A DNA stretch of 40,988 bases from FW021-bin31 sp964422465 (GCA_964422465.1 CAYRBD010000019.1:1-40988); one strand, 5' to 3'; shown: positions 18,161 to 27,705, counted from the stretch's first letter. Notes: generated from the letters alone by a model not told the origin. Translations and numbers: made by a program.

Positions 18161-18205
18161 GCAAATTGTAAATTGCAAATTGCCAACTGTCCCCAACTGC
18201 TAACC
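18161..18205. repeat. Degenerate 7-bp tandem repeat, GCAAATT type
   Basis: Units start at 18161, 18168, 18175 and 18182 (GCAAATT, GTAAATT, GCAAATT, GCCAACT). Two further degenerate units (CCCAACT, GCTAACC) follow at 18192 and 18199 after a 3-bp slip. The array ends 4 bp from the uvrA stop codon. Confidence 0.65.
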
Positions 18206-18209
18206 GCTC

Positions 18210-21029
18210 TTACCCCAAAAACTGCCCTGTCGGACTGTTCTTTACCTTTTTCAATCCCGAGGGCTCCCCTTCATAAAGCAGATAACCACCCTCCGCTCCT
18301 CCATCCGGACCTAATTCTATAATGTAGTCAGCACACTTAATCACATCCATATTGTGTTCTACCACTACGATGGTATTACCCTGATCAATCAGCGCATTAA
18401 AGGAAGCCAGCAATTTCTTAATATCATTAAAATGCAAACCTGTGGTAGGTTCATCGAAAATAAACAGGATATGGTCGCTGTTTCTTTTTTTCCCTAAGAA
18501 AGATGCCAGTTTCACCCGCTGTGCTTCTCCACCACTCAGGGTATTGGAAGACTGCCCTAATTTTATATATCCAAGTCCGACATCGCTAAGGGGTTGAATC
18601 TTTTTAACCACATCCGGTTCTTTTTTAAAAAAGGCCAGGGCTTCATCCACACTCATTTCCAGCACCTCATAAATACTTTTTTCCTTATACTTCACTTCCA
18701 GGATTTCCTCTTTGAAACGCCTGCCTCCACAACTTTCACAAGTCAGGTGCACATCCGCCAAAAACTGCATTTCTACCAGCGTTTCTCCTTCTCCTTTACA
18801 GGTATCGCAACGGCCGCCATCCACATTAAAAGAAAAATGTTTGGGTTTGAATCCACGCATTTTACTCAAAGGCTGCCTTGCAAAAAGAGACCGGATTTCA
18901 TCATAGGCCTTGATATAGGTTACCGGATTGGAACGGGAAGACTTGCCAATCGGGTTCTGATCTACCAACTCTATTTGTGTTATTTGACCGTAATCTCCTT
19001 CCAGGGAAGAATACTCGCCCGGCCGGTCGGCCCCTTCTCCCAATTGTTTTTTAATAACCGGATACAAAATTCCTTTGACCAGAGAAGTTTTCCCCGAGCC
19101 ACTGACTCCACTTACTACTGTAAGCAGTTGCAATGGAAAGGAAACGTCAATGCGCTTTAAATTATGAAACCTGCAACCTTTTAAAGTAAAAGTATAACGA
19201 GGTTTACGCCGTTTTTGGGGAGGTTTTATCTTCAGTTTTCCACTGAGATATTGTCCGGTCAGGCTGTTCTTATCTTTAACAATTCCCATATAATCTCCGG
19301 CAAAAATTACTTCTCCGCCCAGGTGACTGGCCAGAGGCCCCATATCAATAATATGATCGGCAGCCTTCATTATAGATTCATCATGCTCTACCACAATCAC
19401 CGTATTGTTCAAGGCTTTCAGTTTCTGCAGTACGCCAATCAACCGATCCGTATCCCGCGGATGCAAACCAATACTTGGCTCATCCAGGATATAAAGGGAA
19501 TCGGTCAGATTGCTTCCCAGGAACCGGGTCAGTTGGATACGCTGGCTCTCTCCCCCGCTCAAAGTATTGGCCGCCCGGTTAAGAGTCAAATAGCCCAGGC
19601 CAACCTCATCCAGTGTTTCCAGCCGCTGTTTTATCTCCAATAGAATCCTTTTAGCAACTTTTTTGTCAAAAGGAGATAATTTTAATTTTTTGAACCAGTT
19701 CCTTAAATGCTTCACCGGCATATCGATAAGATCGGCAATAGTGCTGCCGCCAACCTTCACATATAAAGCCTCTTCCCTCAGCCTTTTTCCATGGCATTGG
19801 GGGCAAAGGGTACGCCCTCTGAAGCGGGATTGCAAGACCCGGTATTGCACTTTATACAGATTTTCCTCTACCATTTTAAAGAAGGCATTAATCCCTTCAA
19901 AATACTCATTCCCTTCCCACAGAACCTGGATTTGTTTTTTGCTCAATTCTTCAACCGGAGTGTGAATCGGAAAATTAAATTTGCGAGACGACCGGATAAG
20001 CGCCTCGTTCCAGGCCTTCATTTTATTCCCATGCCAGCAGGCGATAGCCCCCTCATACACGCTGAGGTTCTTATTGGGAATCACCAGATCAGGGTCAATT
20101 CCAAGTACCTGCCCAAAGCCTTCACATTTGGGACAGGCGCCTACCGGATTGTTGAAAGAAAACAAGTTAGGAACCGGTTCTTCAAAGCGCATCCCATCCC
20201 GTTCAAAAAGATTAGAAAAGACATGCCGGTTTTTAAAATTTATTTCGATGATACACAGGCTATCATTTTCATAAAAGGCGGTTTGTACGCTATCCGCCAT
20301 GCGATGCAATTCAGCTTCATCAAAATCTTTAACCACCAGCCGGTCTATAACAACGAAGGTATTTTCAGCGGGCTTCCATTTTTTATCCTCCAGCACATCC
20401 TCAATCTTTAAAACCTGCCCTTTCTTCCCCTCTGCAGCCTTGTATATGCGACTAAAGCCCTTTTGCAAGAGTATTTTCAGCTCTTCGGCGGGCCGTCGGG
20501 AAGGATGGTGCGGCAGAGGAATCAACAACTGGATCTTGTTCCCTTTTTTTTGCTTCCTGATAAAATCCACTACATCGCTGATTTCGTCCTTTTTAACTTC
20601 CTCCCCGGAAACAGGAGAAAAAGTTTTGCCTACCCTGGCATATAACAAGCGCAGATAATCATATATTTCTGTCATGGAGCCCACCGTAGAACGCGGTGTC
20701 CGGGAGGTTACCTTTTGCTCAATAGCAATGGCGGGGCAAATTCCCTTTACATAATCCACATCCGGCTTGTCCATACGCACGAGAAACTGCCGGGCATAGG
20801 CGCTAAGACTCTCAGCATACCGGCGTTGTCCTTCGGCATATAAGGTATCAATTGCCAGAGAAGATTTCCCCGACCCCGAAACCCCCGTAATCACAATAAA
20901 ACGGTTGCGGGGAAGGGCTACATCAATATTTTTCAAATTGTGAATTCGGGCGCCTTTTATAAATATAGGCTGCTCCTCCTCTGTCTTTCTGGTCTTTTTT
21001 CGCTTTACAGCAACAGCATTCTGGCTCAT
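18210..21029 (-). CDS. uvrA: UvrABC system protein A (excinuclease ABC, ATPase subunit)
   Basis: 939 residues from the ATG at 21029 (MSQNAVAVKRKK). An in-frame ATG at 21086 would add 19 residues with no counterpart in the family, so I reject it. Two ABC ATPase halves are complete. The first has GVSGSGKSSLAIDTLYAEGQ (Walker A), LSGGESQRIQL (signature) and YILDEPSIGLHPRD (Walker B). The second has GVSGSGKTSLVKG, LSGGEAQRVKL and FIFDEPTTGLH. Zinc-binding pairs are visible as CPKC...CPQC in the first half and CDTC...CESC in the second. UvrA dimers find bulky DNA lesions and load UvrB in nucleotide-excision repair. It stands alone on the minus strand, divergent from the ECF sigma gene. Length fits a full UvrA1. 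Confidence 0.95.
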   Translation of the reverse strand: MSQNAVAVKRKKTRKTEEEQPIFIKGARIHNLKNIDVALPRNRFIVITGVSGSGKSSLAIDTLYAEGQRRYAESLSAYARQFLVRMDKPDVDYVKGICPAIAIEQKVTSRTPRSTVGSMTEIYDYLRLLYARVGKTFSPVSGEEVKKDEISDVVDFIRKQKKGNKIQLLIPLPHHPSRRPAEELKILLQKGFSRIYKAAEGKKGQVLKIEDVLEDKKWKPAENTFVVIDRLVVKDFDEAELHRMADSVQTAFYENDSLCIIEINFKNRHVFSNLFERDGMRFEEPVPNLFSFNNPVGACPKCEGFGQVLGIDPDLVIPNKNLSVYEGAIACWHGNKMKAWNEALIRSSRKFNFPIHTPVEELSKKQIQVLWEGNEYFEGINAFFKMVEENLYKVQYRVLQSRFRGRTLCPQCHGKRLREEALYVKVGGSTIADLIDMPVKHLRNWFKKLKLSPFDKKVAKRILLEIKQRLETLDEVGLGYLTLNRAANTLSGGESQRIQLTRFLGSNLTDSLYILDEPSIGLHPRDTDRLIGVLQKLKALNNTVIVVEHDESIMKAADHIIDMGPLASHLGGEVIFAGDYMGIVKDKNSLTGQYLSGKLKIKPPQKRRKPRYTFTLKGCRFHNLKRIDVSFPLQLLTVVSGVSGSGKTSLVKGILYPVIKKQLGEGADRPGEYSSLEGDYGQITQIELVDQNPIGKSSRSNPVTYIKAYDEIRSLFARQPLSKMRGFKPKHFSFNVDGGRCDTCKGEGETLVEMQFLADVHLTCESCGGRRFKEEILEVKYKEKSIYEVLEMSVDEALAFFKKEPDVVKKIQPLSDVGLGYIKLGQSSNTLSGGEAQRVKLASFLGKKRNSDHILFIFDEPTTGLHFNDIKKLLASFNALIDQGNTIVVVEHNMDVIKCADYIIELGPDGGAEGGYLLYEGEPSGLKKVKNSPTGQFLG

Positions 21030-21132
21030 ATCCAGCCAAAGGTAAGCAGGAAAATAATTTAAAAAGCAATCCGTCCTTTTTAGCACGAAAATTGCGCGGT
21101 AACGGAAAATAATACCGGATTGATAGAAAATA

Positions 21133-21165
21133 TTTGGAATTTAAATTAAGATTAACTTATCTTTG
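21133..21165 (+). promoter_or_regulatory. Bacteroidota-type promoter of the ECF sigma gene
   Basis: TTTG at 21133-21136 and TATCTTTG at 21158-21165 with a 21-bp spacer fit the -33/-7 pattern of the primary Bacteroidota sigma factor. The predicted start near 21172 leaves a leader of about 130 nt before the ATG at 21304. Confidence 0.55.
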
Positions 21166-21303
21166 CCTTGATTATACTTTAACATTTCCTTAGCACAACA
21201 TCACAAAAAAGCGTTAAACAGCAAACCACAATCCATATCGTATAAACTTTACATTTCGTAACTAATATTAAGGTCCAACTAACCCTAAAAAGAAAGAAAG
21301 TTT

Positions 21304-21885
21304 ATGCAAACCTGCAGGAAATTGAGTGATAAAGACCTCATTGATTTGTTCAGAGGTGGTGAGAAGGAGGCGTTGTCCACATTAATCTGTAGACATAAAG
21401 ACAAGATATTTACCTCTATTGTGTTATTGGTAAAAGACCAATATCTGGCTGAAGATATATTTCAGGAGACTTTTATAAAAATTATCGACAAAATCCGTTC
21501 GGGGCATTATACCGAGAAAGGAAAGTTTTTGCCGTGGGCGATTCGGATTGCGCACAACATGTGTGTGGATCACTTCCGGCGTAAAAAACGCATGCCTATT
21601 ATCCGTACCAATGAAGAGGAAGATATTTTTAACGTACTTCCTTTTTCCGACCCCGGGGCAGAGGAAAATATGATTACCCGGCAAAGTCATCTGCAAGTAA
21701 GGCAAATGCTGGATTTATTGTCTCCCGAACAACGGGAAGTCATTATTTTACGGCACTTCGGAGGGCTTAGCTTTAAAGAAATTGCCGCCCAAACGGACGT
21801 CAGCATCAATACGGCGCTGGGTCGCATGCGTTACGGGCTGATCAACCTCCGTAAAATGATGGTTGAAAAACAAATCAGCCTCTAA
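21304..21885 (+). CDS. ECF-type RNA polymerase sigma factor (sigma-70 family)
   Basis: 193 residues. Region 2 lies at about 10-85 (LIDLFRGGEKEAL, DQYLAEDIFQETFIKIIDK, WAIRIAHNMCVDHFRRKKR). Region 4 lies at about 130-185 (LDLLSPEQREVIILRHFGGLSFKEIAAQTDVSINTALGRM), with a clear helix-turn-helix. The purine-rich AAAAAGAAAGAAAG just before the ATG may help initiation. No anti-sigma gene is adjacent, unlike the second ECF gene here. The next gene, 163 bp downstream, is a SWIM-SNF2 helicase with its own possible promoter. The linker between regions 2 and 4 is acidic (NEEEDIF). The regulon cannot be inferred. Confidence 0.9.
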   Translation: MQTCRKLSDKDLIDLFRGGEKEALSTLICRHKDKIFTSIVLLVKDQYLAEDIFQETFIKIIDKIRSGHYTEKGKFLPWAIRIAHNMCVDHFRRKKRMPIIRTNEEEDIFNVLPFSDPGAEENMITRQSHLQVRQMLDLLSPEQREVIILRHFGGLSFKEIAAQTDVSINTALGRMRYGLINLRKMMVEKQISL

Positions 21886-21986
21886 AAAGTTTCATAATGC
21901 TGCTTGCCAACGGTTAACCGGGCAGCCATTGATCAGGTCGTCCGGTTTTCCTTATCTTCCCGCTTTTAAAACAAACAATTTTGTTG

Positions 21987-21994
21987 TAAATTTG
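21987..21994 (+). promoter_or_regulatory. Possible -7 element for the SNF2 gene
   Basis: TAAATTTG matches TAnnTTTG and lies 54 bp before the preferred ATG at 22049. No good -33 TTTG is seen at the expected distance. A 6-bp hairpin TTTCCG/CGGAAA (21998-22015) follows in the predicted leader. Confidence 0.35.
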
Positions 21995-22048
21995 CGGTTT
22001 CCGCTATCACGGAAATCCCGTGAAAAGAATCTATTTGATAATCACGAA

Positions 22049-25000
22049 ATGGTAGAAGCTACTGCACAATACAACCAGGAAAGTACCGTAATAAAAATGA
22101 AGGACATAGAGCCTAAAACCTTACGGCTATTGACTTCAAGAAAAAATTACCAGGAGGCTGAACGGATGGCCCGCCACCATCAGGCCGTCATCAAACATGC
22201 GGTGGAAGAAAATGTTGAGGCGGACCTTGCCTATAAAAAAAAGATATTCCATCTGGAAATAAAAAGAACCCCCGATGGCTCCTACGAAACCTCCTGCAAT
22301 TGCGAAGAAACCCTGCACCCGCTTTGTAAGCACAAAACGACTTTATTTCTTCAATTGCTAAATGCCTATGGCCCTTATTATTTTGATACCATTAAAAATT
22401 GGGACAAACAAAAGAATAAATTATTAGAACAGTATGGTTATTCCCTTTCTGATGATCTGAAAGGAAAATTTGAATTTTCTTATAAAAAAGGAAAGCCCTT
22501 TTTACGGGTTTTGGATACCGGGATCAAAAGAATAACCCGTCAACCTTCAATAAACACCGAGCAGGATAAGCCTAAGAGGTTTGAAACCAAAAAAGAGCCT
22601 AAAAAAGCCATTATTTTACCGCAAGGAGTCCGATCCAGAAACCTGAGAAACGGGATATCCGATTTTTTAACTGAACAAAAAAGCCGCTCCACCAACAGCA
22701 GCAACCGGCTGGGGATCGTTATGAGCGCTTCGGATCCTAAATTTCCTCACCTGCAGATAGATATCGTCAATGGCGAAGTGAACGATGAGGAAGACCTTTT
22801 CATCGGGCAGGTACAGAAACTGGAACTCTCCCGTTACATTGATTACTATAGCTATTCCCGGGAGGACCGGGAATTGATATCTCCCGTAAGGAAATTACAA
22901 CCCGGAGAACTTAATAAGTACGTCAATCGCAACTCAACGTATGCCGGACTTTGGGAGCATATTTATGTTGAAGACGAAAACAATATCCCTGCAGAAACAC
23001 AAAAACTCATCCTCAGCTACATGCATTCGAGACTGAAACGGCTGTTCCCGATACTAAAAGAACATAAACTCGTTTACTGGCTGCCTAAGGGAAGGGTTTT
23101 CCGTTCTCACAATTTATTGCCTGTCGCCATTGATGAGGAAAGAATAAAACCAGAATTTGATATAAAAAAGGAGAAAGATCAAATTCAAATTACCTGTTAT
23201 GTACGTATAAACGGGGAAAGGGTTCCTATTCATAAAAATGAATCGCAATCGCCATTGGTGTTTTTATATGGGGGGCAGGTCGCCTTATTAAACAGTGTAA
23301 TGGAAGCTATGGTGATTATCGCCTATCTTGGGAATAACCCGGTATTCATTCCTGAGGCCGACTGGCCTGCCCGTCTGGAAGCCGACATCCTACCGTTAAG
23401 TCAAAAATACCCCGTTCATTTCTCTGCCAACCTCATCGAACGCTCGGATAAAATCAAGCCTCAGCTCTGTATCCGCTTTAAAGAGATGAGTAACATGCTG
23501 TTGATCCATCCCCGTTTCAGGTATCACAACGAAGAGGTGGAATGGGATAATGGGGAGCAGGTAGTAACAATTTCCAAAGATAAGGTATTGCTTATCCACC
23601 GGGATAAAGAGGCGGAAAACGCTTTTATCAATTCCTTAAGAAAGACCCATACCCGTTTTGAGAGAAACACCAATCAAAATTATTTTCACCTTTTATCAAA
23701 AGAAGCGCTCAGCAACAACTGGTTTCTAAACTTCATGGATTTTCTTCGGGAGAATAAAGTACATGCACAGGGATTAAACCAGTTAAAAAAATTCCGGTTC
23801 AACCAATTCCGCCCCGAAACAAAGCTGGAAATAAGTTCGGATATTGATTGGTTTGATGCAAGAGTAGCCGTGAAATTCGGAGAACAATTGGCCAGTATCC
23901 GCGACATAAAGAAAGCCCTGTCCCGCAAACAAAATTATATCCCGTTAGAAGATGGTTCCCTCGGAATCTTACCGGAAAAATGGATGGAAAAATACAGTCT
24001 TTTATTCCGCATGGGTCAGGAAGCCGAAAACGGATTGCGTGTTTCCAAATACAATTTTGGAATCATTGATGAGTTGTACGAGCATATTGATGATAAAGAA
24101 CTGTTGGAAGAGTTGGAAGAGAAAAAACAAATGTTGTTGAATTTCGACAACCTCCCCGCCATTCCCATTCCCTCCAACATTCGATCTGTTTTACGTAATT
24201 ACCAGGAAAGCGGATTGCAATGGCTGAGCTATTTGGACGATATTAAATGGGGGGGTATTCTGGCCGATGATATGGGACTGGGTAAAACCCTCCAGACGCT
24301 GAGTTTTCTTCAGCACGCTAAGAACGTCAACGGGCGGTGCTTTGCCCTGGTAGTTTGTCCGACTTCCCTCATTTACAACTGGGAGAATGAAATAAAAAAA
24401 TTCACTCCTGATCTCTCCTTTTATATTCATCATGGACAAGGCAGAAGCTATAATACTAAAGAATTAAAAAAGAACAACATCATCCTCACCTCTTACGGTA
24501 CCCTCCGGAGCGATATCCAACTGTTCATAAAATTTGTTTTTGACTATGCTATATTGGATGAATCCCAGTTTATTAAAAACCCACATAGCAAGGTTACCAA
24601 AGCGGCCCGCCTTTTGAACGCAGGCAATCGTTTCTGCCTGAGTGGAACACCGATGCAGAATAATACCTTTGATATCTACTCTCAAATGAACTTCCTCAAC
24701 CCGGGGATGCTGGGTAGTATTGATTTCTTCAAAAATGAATTTTCACAGCCTATTGACAAAGGGGAAGACGAAGAGCGAAAGAATCATTTACGCAAATTAA
24801 TATATCCGTTCATTTTACGACGTACCAAAGAACAGGTTGCCCGCGACCTTCCTGAAAAGTCAGAAATGGTCCTCTTTTGCGAAATGGATAAAGAACAAAA
24901 AAGTATTTACGAAGCCTATAGAAATTTATATCGCTCTAAGATACTTGGTACCATTGATGAGCAGGGTATTGGCCGTTCTCAATTCACAATCCTCCAGGGA

Positions 25001-25576
25001 TTAATGAAACTACGGCAGATATGTGACTCCCCGGCCATTTTAAAAGACGAGACTTATGGAAACCATTCTGTTAAACTGGACGAATTATCACGCGAGTTAC
25101 AAGAAAATGTGAGCGGTCATAAAGTTTTAATCTTTTCGCAATTCCTGGGCATGTTGGACCTCATCCGGCAAAAACTTAAGAAACAACATATTCCCTTTGA
25201 ATACTTCGATGGAAGCACCCCTCCAAAAGAAAGAGAAAAAGCCATTTACAACTTTCAGAACAACGAGGAAAGCCGTGTCTTTTTAATTTCATTAAAAGCA
25301 GGCGGTGTAGGGCTGAATCTGACAGCTGCCGATTATGTTTATATCATTGATCCCTGGTGGAATCCGGCGGTAGAACAACAGGCAATAGACCGTACCCATC
25401 GTATTGGACAAACCAAAAATATCTTTGCTTACCGGATGATCTGTAAGGATACCATTGAAGAAAAGATACTACAACTTCAGGAGAAAAAGAAAACTTTAGT
25501 AAAGGATGTGATTTCTGATGAAAATGGATTTGTGAAGAAACTTACGAAAGATGATATCCTGTATCTGTTCAGTTAA
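22049..25576 (+). CDS. SNF2-family DEAD/DEAH-like helicase with N-terminal SWIM zinc finger
   Basis: 1175 residues from the ATG at 22049 (MVEATAQYNQES). An upstream in-frame ATG at 21863 would overlap the sigma gene and add unrelated residues, so I reject it. A SWIM zinc motif CxC...CxH (CNCEETLHPLCKH) is at about residues 80-93. A long central region of unclear fold precedes the motor. The SNF2 ATPase core has DDMGLGKTLQTLSFL (Walker A, ~737), LDESQ in place of DEAH (~835), SGTPMQNN (motif III) and the helicase C lobe with LISLKAGGVGLNLTAAD and QAIDRTHRIGQ (motifs V and VI, ~1085-1120). SNF2 proteins translocate on double-stranded DNA; bacterial SWIM-SNF2 proteins are poorly understood. Its stop is 7 bp from the convergent stop of the response regulator gene. 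Confidence 0.92.
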   Translation: MVEATAQYNQESTVIKMKDIEPKTLRLLTSRKNYQEAERMARHHQAVIKHAVEENVEADLAYKKKIFHLEIKRTPDGSYETSCNCEETLHPLCKHKTTLFLQLLNAYGPYYFDTIKNWDKQKNKLLEQYGYSLSDDLKGKFEFSYKKGKPFLRVLDTGIKRITRQPSINTEQDKPKRFETKKEPKKAIILPQGVRSRNLRNGISDFLTEQKSRSTNSSNRLGIVMSASDPKFPHLQIDIVNGEVNDEEDLFIGQVQKLELSRYIDYYSYSREDRELISPVRKLQPGELNKYVNRNSTYAGLWEHIYVEDENNIPAETQKLILSYMHSRLKRLFPILKEHKLVYWLPKGRVFRSHNLLPVAIDEERIKPEFDIKKEKDQIQITCYVRINGERVPIHKNESQSPLVFLYGGQVALLNSVMEAMVIIAYLGNNPVFIPEADWPARLEADILPLSQKYPVHFSANLIERSDKIKPQLCIRFKEMSNMLLIHPRFRYHNEEVEWDNGEQVVTISKDKVLLIHRDKEAENAFINSLRKTHTRFERNTNQNYFHLLSKEALSNNWFLNFMDFLRENKVHAQGLNQLKKFRFNQFRPETKLEISSDIDWFDARVAVKFGEQLASIRDIKKALSRKQNYIPLEDGSLGILPEKWMEKYSLLFRMGQEAENGLRVSKYNFGIIDELYEHIDDKELLEELEEKKQMLLNFDNLPAIPIPSNIRSVLRNYQESGLQWLSYLDDIKWGGILADDMGLGKTLQTLSFLQHAKNVNGRCFALVVCPTSLIYNWENEIKKFTPDLSFYIHHGQGRSYNTKELKKNNIILTSYGTLRSDIQLFIKFVFDYAILDESQFIKNPHSKVTKAARLLNAGNRFCLSGTPMQNNTFDIYSQMNFLNPGMLGSIDFFKNEFSQPIDKGEDEERKNHLRKLIYPFILRRTKEQVARDLPEKSEMVLFCEMDKEQKSIYEAYRNLYRSKILGTIDEQGIGRSQFTILQGLMKLRQICDSPAILKDETYGNHSVKLDELSRELQENVSGHKVLIFSQFLGMLDLIRQKLKKQHIPFEYFDGSTPPKEREKAIYNFQNNEESRVFLISLKAGGVGLNLTAADYVYIIDPWWNPAVEQQAIDRTHRIGQTKNIFAYRMICKDTIEEKILQLQEKKKTLVKDVISDENGFVKKLTKDDILYLFS

Positions 25577-25583
25577 GGAGTCT

Positions 25584-26282
25584 TCAACAAATCAATTTAT
25601 AGCCAACTCCCCGGATATTAATAATTTGCACAGAGGGGTCCTCTTTAAGATAACGTCTCAATTTTGAGATAAAAACGTCCATGCTGCGTGCGTTAAAAAA
25701 ATTATCATCTCCCCATATTTCCTGCAACACTTCCTTCCTTTCAGAAACGCTGTTCTTTTGCCGGTACAAGCGCACGAGCAACTCTGCCTCACGATAAGAA
25801 AGAGCATGCTCCTTTATTCTTTTCCCTTCCTCTTCTTCATCAGGCTTATAGAGTAGTTGCTTTTTATAATCAAAATAATAACTTCCAATTTTAAAAAGCC
25901 CTTCCTTATTGGGATCGTCATCATTTCTACGAAGTAATTCCTTTATTCGAACGATTAACTCATCCATGCTAAAAGGCTTTTTCAGATAATCATTCCCTCC
26001 CGATTCAAAACCTTTAACTACATCTTTCGTTTGCGAACGAGCTGTCAAAAAGATCAAGGGTGTTTTTTTATCCCCTGCTCTTATTTCTTTCGCCAGTGAC
26101 AAGCCATCCATTCCCGGCATCATAATGTCCAATACGACTAAGTCCGGTTTCCATTCTTTATAAAAGGCCAGCCCCTCTTTTCCATCTATCGCATGTTTCA
26201 TTTCAAAACCGCGTACCTCCAGGCTGTCTTTCACAATCCTTCCCAATTGTTGTTCATCCTCTACCAATAATACTTTAGGCAT
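25584..26282 (-). CDS. OmpR/PhoB-family response regulator
   Basis: 232 residues. The receiver domain (~2-118) has acidic VEDE at 7-10, phospho-acceptor Asp52 in LDIMMPGMDG, Thr80 and Lys102. The C-terminal winged helix (~128-232) has the OmpR-type ending with RSMDVFISKLRRYL and IRGVGYKL. It is the second gene of a two-gene operon; its start is 26 bp after the stop of the sensor kinase gene. Likely targets are the divergent GLPGLI/outer-membrane barrel genes and its own operon, because phased TTAAC repeats lie in the shared promoter region. Confidence 0.95.
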   Translation of the reverse strand: MPKVLLVEDEQQLGRIVKDSLEVRGFEMKHAIDGKEGLAFYKEWKPDLVVLDIMMPGMDGLSLAKEIRAGDKKTPLIFLTARSQTKDVVKGFESGGNDYLKKPFSMDELIVRIKELLRRNDDDPNKEGLFKIGSYYFDYKKQLLYKPDEEEEGKRIKEHALSYREAELLVRLYRQKNSVSERKEVLQEIWGDDNFFNARSMDVFISKLRRYLKEDPSVQIINIRGVGYKLIC

Positions 26283-26308
26283 CCTATCTGTTTTTAAGAG
26301 TATTGCTC

Positions 26309-27667
26309 CTATTCCGCTCTCTGTGGAATGGAAATTATAAAACTGCTTCCTTTGCCCGATTCACTTTTCACTTCAATCGTTCCTCCATGTTTTTCTACCA
26401 CTTTTTGAACATAATTCAGGCCCAGTCCAAAACCTTTTACCTCATGCAGATCTCCGGTAGGCACCCGAAAGAATTTATCAAATATAAGCTTTTTATAAGA
26501 AGGAGAAATACCAATCCCGTCATCTTGAATAGTAATACAAAAATATTCATTTGCCTTTAATTCCGTGGTGATAGCAATATGAACTTCTTCACCGGAATAT
26601 TTGATGGCGTTGTCAATGATATTATTCAAGGCATTGGTAAAATGCAATTTATCCAATAAAATTTTATTGTCAGGAAGTTTATTTTGAAAATTAAAATAAA
26701 CTGTTTTTGCCGTTTTCAACCCCTGCCGCTCAATAAGCTCTTTTACCAACAAATTGATATCCACCTGCTCCCAATTAAGTGTAAAACCACCATTCCCTTC
26801 TATGGAATCCTGAAGTACTCTTTCTACCAGGCTGGTCAGCCGCTCCAGTTCCTGATGAGAAATATCCAGATAAGACTGTGTCTTATCCTTATCTTCAATA
26901 GCCTGAAAGTGTTGTAAAGCTTCAATTGCAGCGTTTACTGTGGCTATAGGTGTTTTTAATTCATGCGTCATGTTGTTAATAAAATCATTCTTTATCTCAG
27001 AAAGTTTTTTCTGCTTAAGGATTGTATTCATCATATAAGCAAAGCACCATATCGTGAGAACTAACAAAATAAAGGAAACGACCAATACCCCAATAAGCTT
27101 CCCGAACAAGTAGTTATAAGGGAACTCAAAAGTAGCCTGCACGGATAGATGGCCTGCGGGATTAACCCGTATCCATCTTGTTTTTAACCCGGTCCGATCA
27201 GCGTCCTCTTCCTGTAAATGCCCGCTCCGCCTAACCTCCTGCTTCTGTGCTGTTGAATCCATTCCACTATCTCTCCTCCGTCCCCTTCTCAGGGAAGCAG
27301 GTCGCATTCGTGTCATGGAATCCAACTCATACTGTACCTGTACTCCCCGTTGTGCCAGTTCCTGCTGATATCCTGAATCCAGATCATTCAGATCATAAGG
27401 TGTGGATTTAAGTTTTTCCGTGATAAAATACCAACCCGGACGTTCATACAGGCTGTCTTTCTGGAGATTGGGGTGTAACCTGGAATACGTCTTAACATCA
27501 TTATAGCCTTTTTTTCCCACCGCCTCCCTAAGCGCATCATTCACAGTTTCCATAAAATGACGGTGTGCCAATTCATAAGCGTGGTACAGCCAGTATCCCT
27601 GGAATCCGATAATTCCAAGAATACAAACTGTCATGAGCAAAAAGATATATCTAATTCGTTTTTTCAA
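26309..27667 (-). CDS. Membrane sensor histidine kinase
   Basis: 452 residues. Transmembrane helix 1 is at about 8-28 and helix 2 at about 188-212, enclosing a ~160-residue periplasmic sensor with an Arg-rich patch (RPASLRRGRRRDSG, ~122-135). HisKA has NNMTHELKTP with phospho-His235. The ATPase domain has N-box IIDNAIKYS (~350-358), DDGIG (~382-386) and GFGLGLNYV (~412-420). No HAMP domain is evident. It pairs with the response regulator directly downstream. The divergent neighbours encode a secreted GLPGLI-like protein and an outer-membrane barrel, so envelope sensing is the likely role. The signal is unknown. Confidence 0.95.
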   Translation of the reverse strand: MKKRIRYIFLLMTVCILGIIGFQGYWLYHAYELAHRHFMETVNDALREAVGKKGYNDVKTYSRLHPNLQKDSLYERPGWYFITEKLKSTPYDLNDLDSGYQQELAQRGVQVQYELDSMTRMRPASLRRGRRRDSGMDSTAQKQEVRRSGHLQEEDADRTGLKTRWIRVNPAGHLSVQATFEFPYNYLFGKLIGVLVVSFILLVLTIWCFAYMMNTILKQKKLSEIKNDFINNMTHELKTPIATVNAAIEALQHFQAIEDKDKTQSYLDISHQELERLTSLVERVLQDSIEGNGGFTLNWEQVDINLLVKELIERQGLKTAKTVYFNFQNKLPDNKILLDKLHFTNALNNIIDNAIKYSGEEVHIAITTELKANEYFCITIQDDGIGISPSYKKLIFDKFFRVPTGDLHEVKGFGLGLNYVQKVVEKHGGTIEVKSESGKGSSFIISIPQRAE

Positions 27668-27697
27668 TTATCTGAAAAGTTTTAATTGCTTCAGAAG

Positions 27698-27705
27698 CAA
27701 ATATA
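27698..27705 (-). promoter_or_regulatory. -7 element of the histidine kinase/response regulator operon
   Basis: On the minus strand TATATTTG (27705-27698) matches TAnnTTTG. A start near 27691 would give a leader of about 24 nt before the kinase ATG at 27667. No clear -33 TTTG is present at the usual distance, which would fit an activator-dependent promoter. Confidence 0.4.

Larger units (their letters stand above)
17897..18209. other. Intergenic region between uvrA and gh28 (operator plus heptad repeats)
   Basis: 313 bp without a convincing ORF. It contains the LacI-like palindrome (17958-17975), a double array of 7-bp repeats (17977-18056), about 100 bp with no pattern I recognise (18057-18160), and a second short heptad array (18161-18205) next to the uvrA stop. 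Both flanking genes read leftward, so it must also hold the gh28 promoter. I cannot place that promoter with confidence. Confidence 0.6.

Noticed and set aside
17977..18205. CRISPR array
   Set aside because: Period is 7 bp with no spacers and no cas genes nearby.
21030..21086. UvrA start at 21086
   Set aside because: It adds 19 residues not expected in UvrA; the ATG at 21029 gives the normal length.
21863..22048. N-terminal extension of the SNF2 protein overlapping the sigma gene
   Set aside because: The added residues are low in family resemblance, overlap the sigma gene in another frame, and precede a better-placed ATG at 22049.
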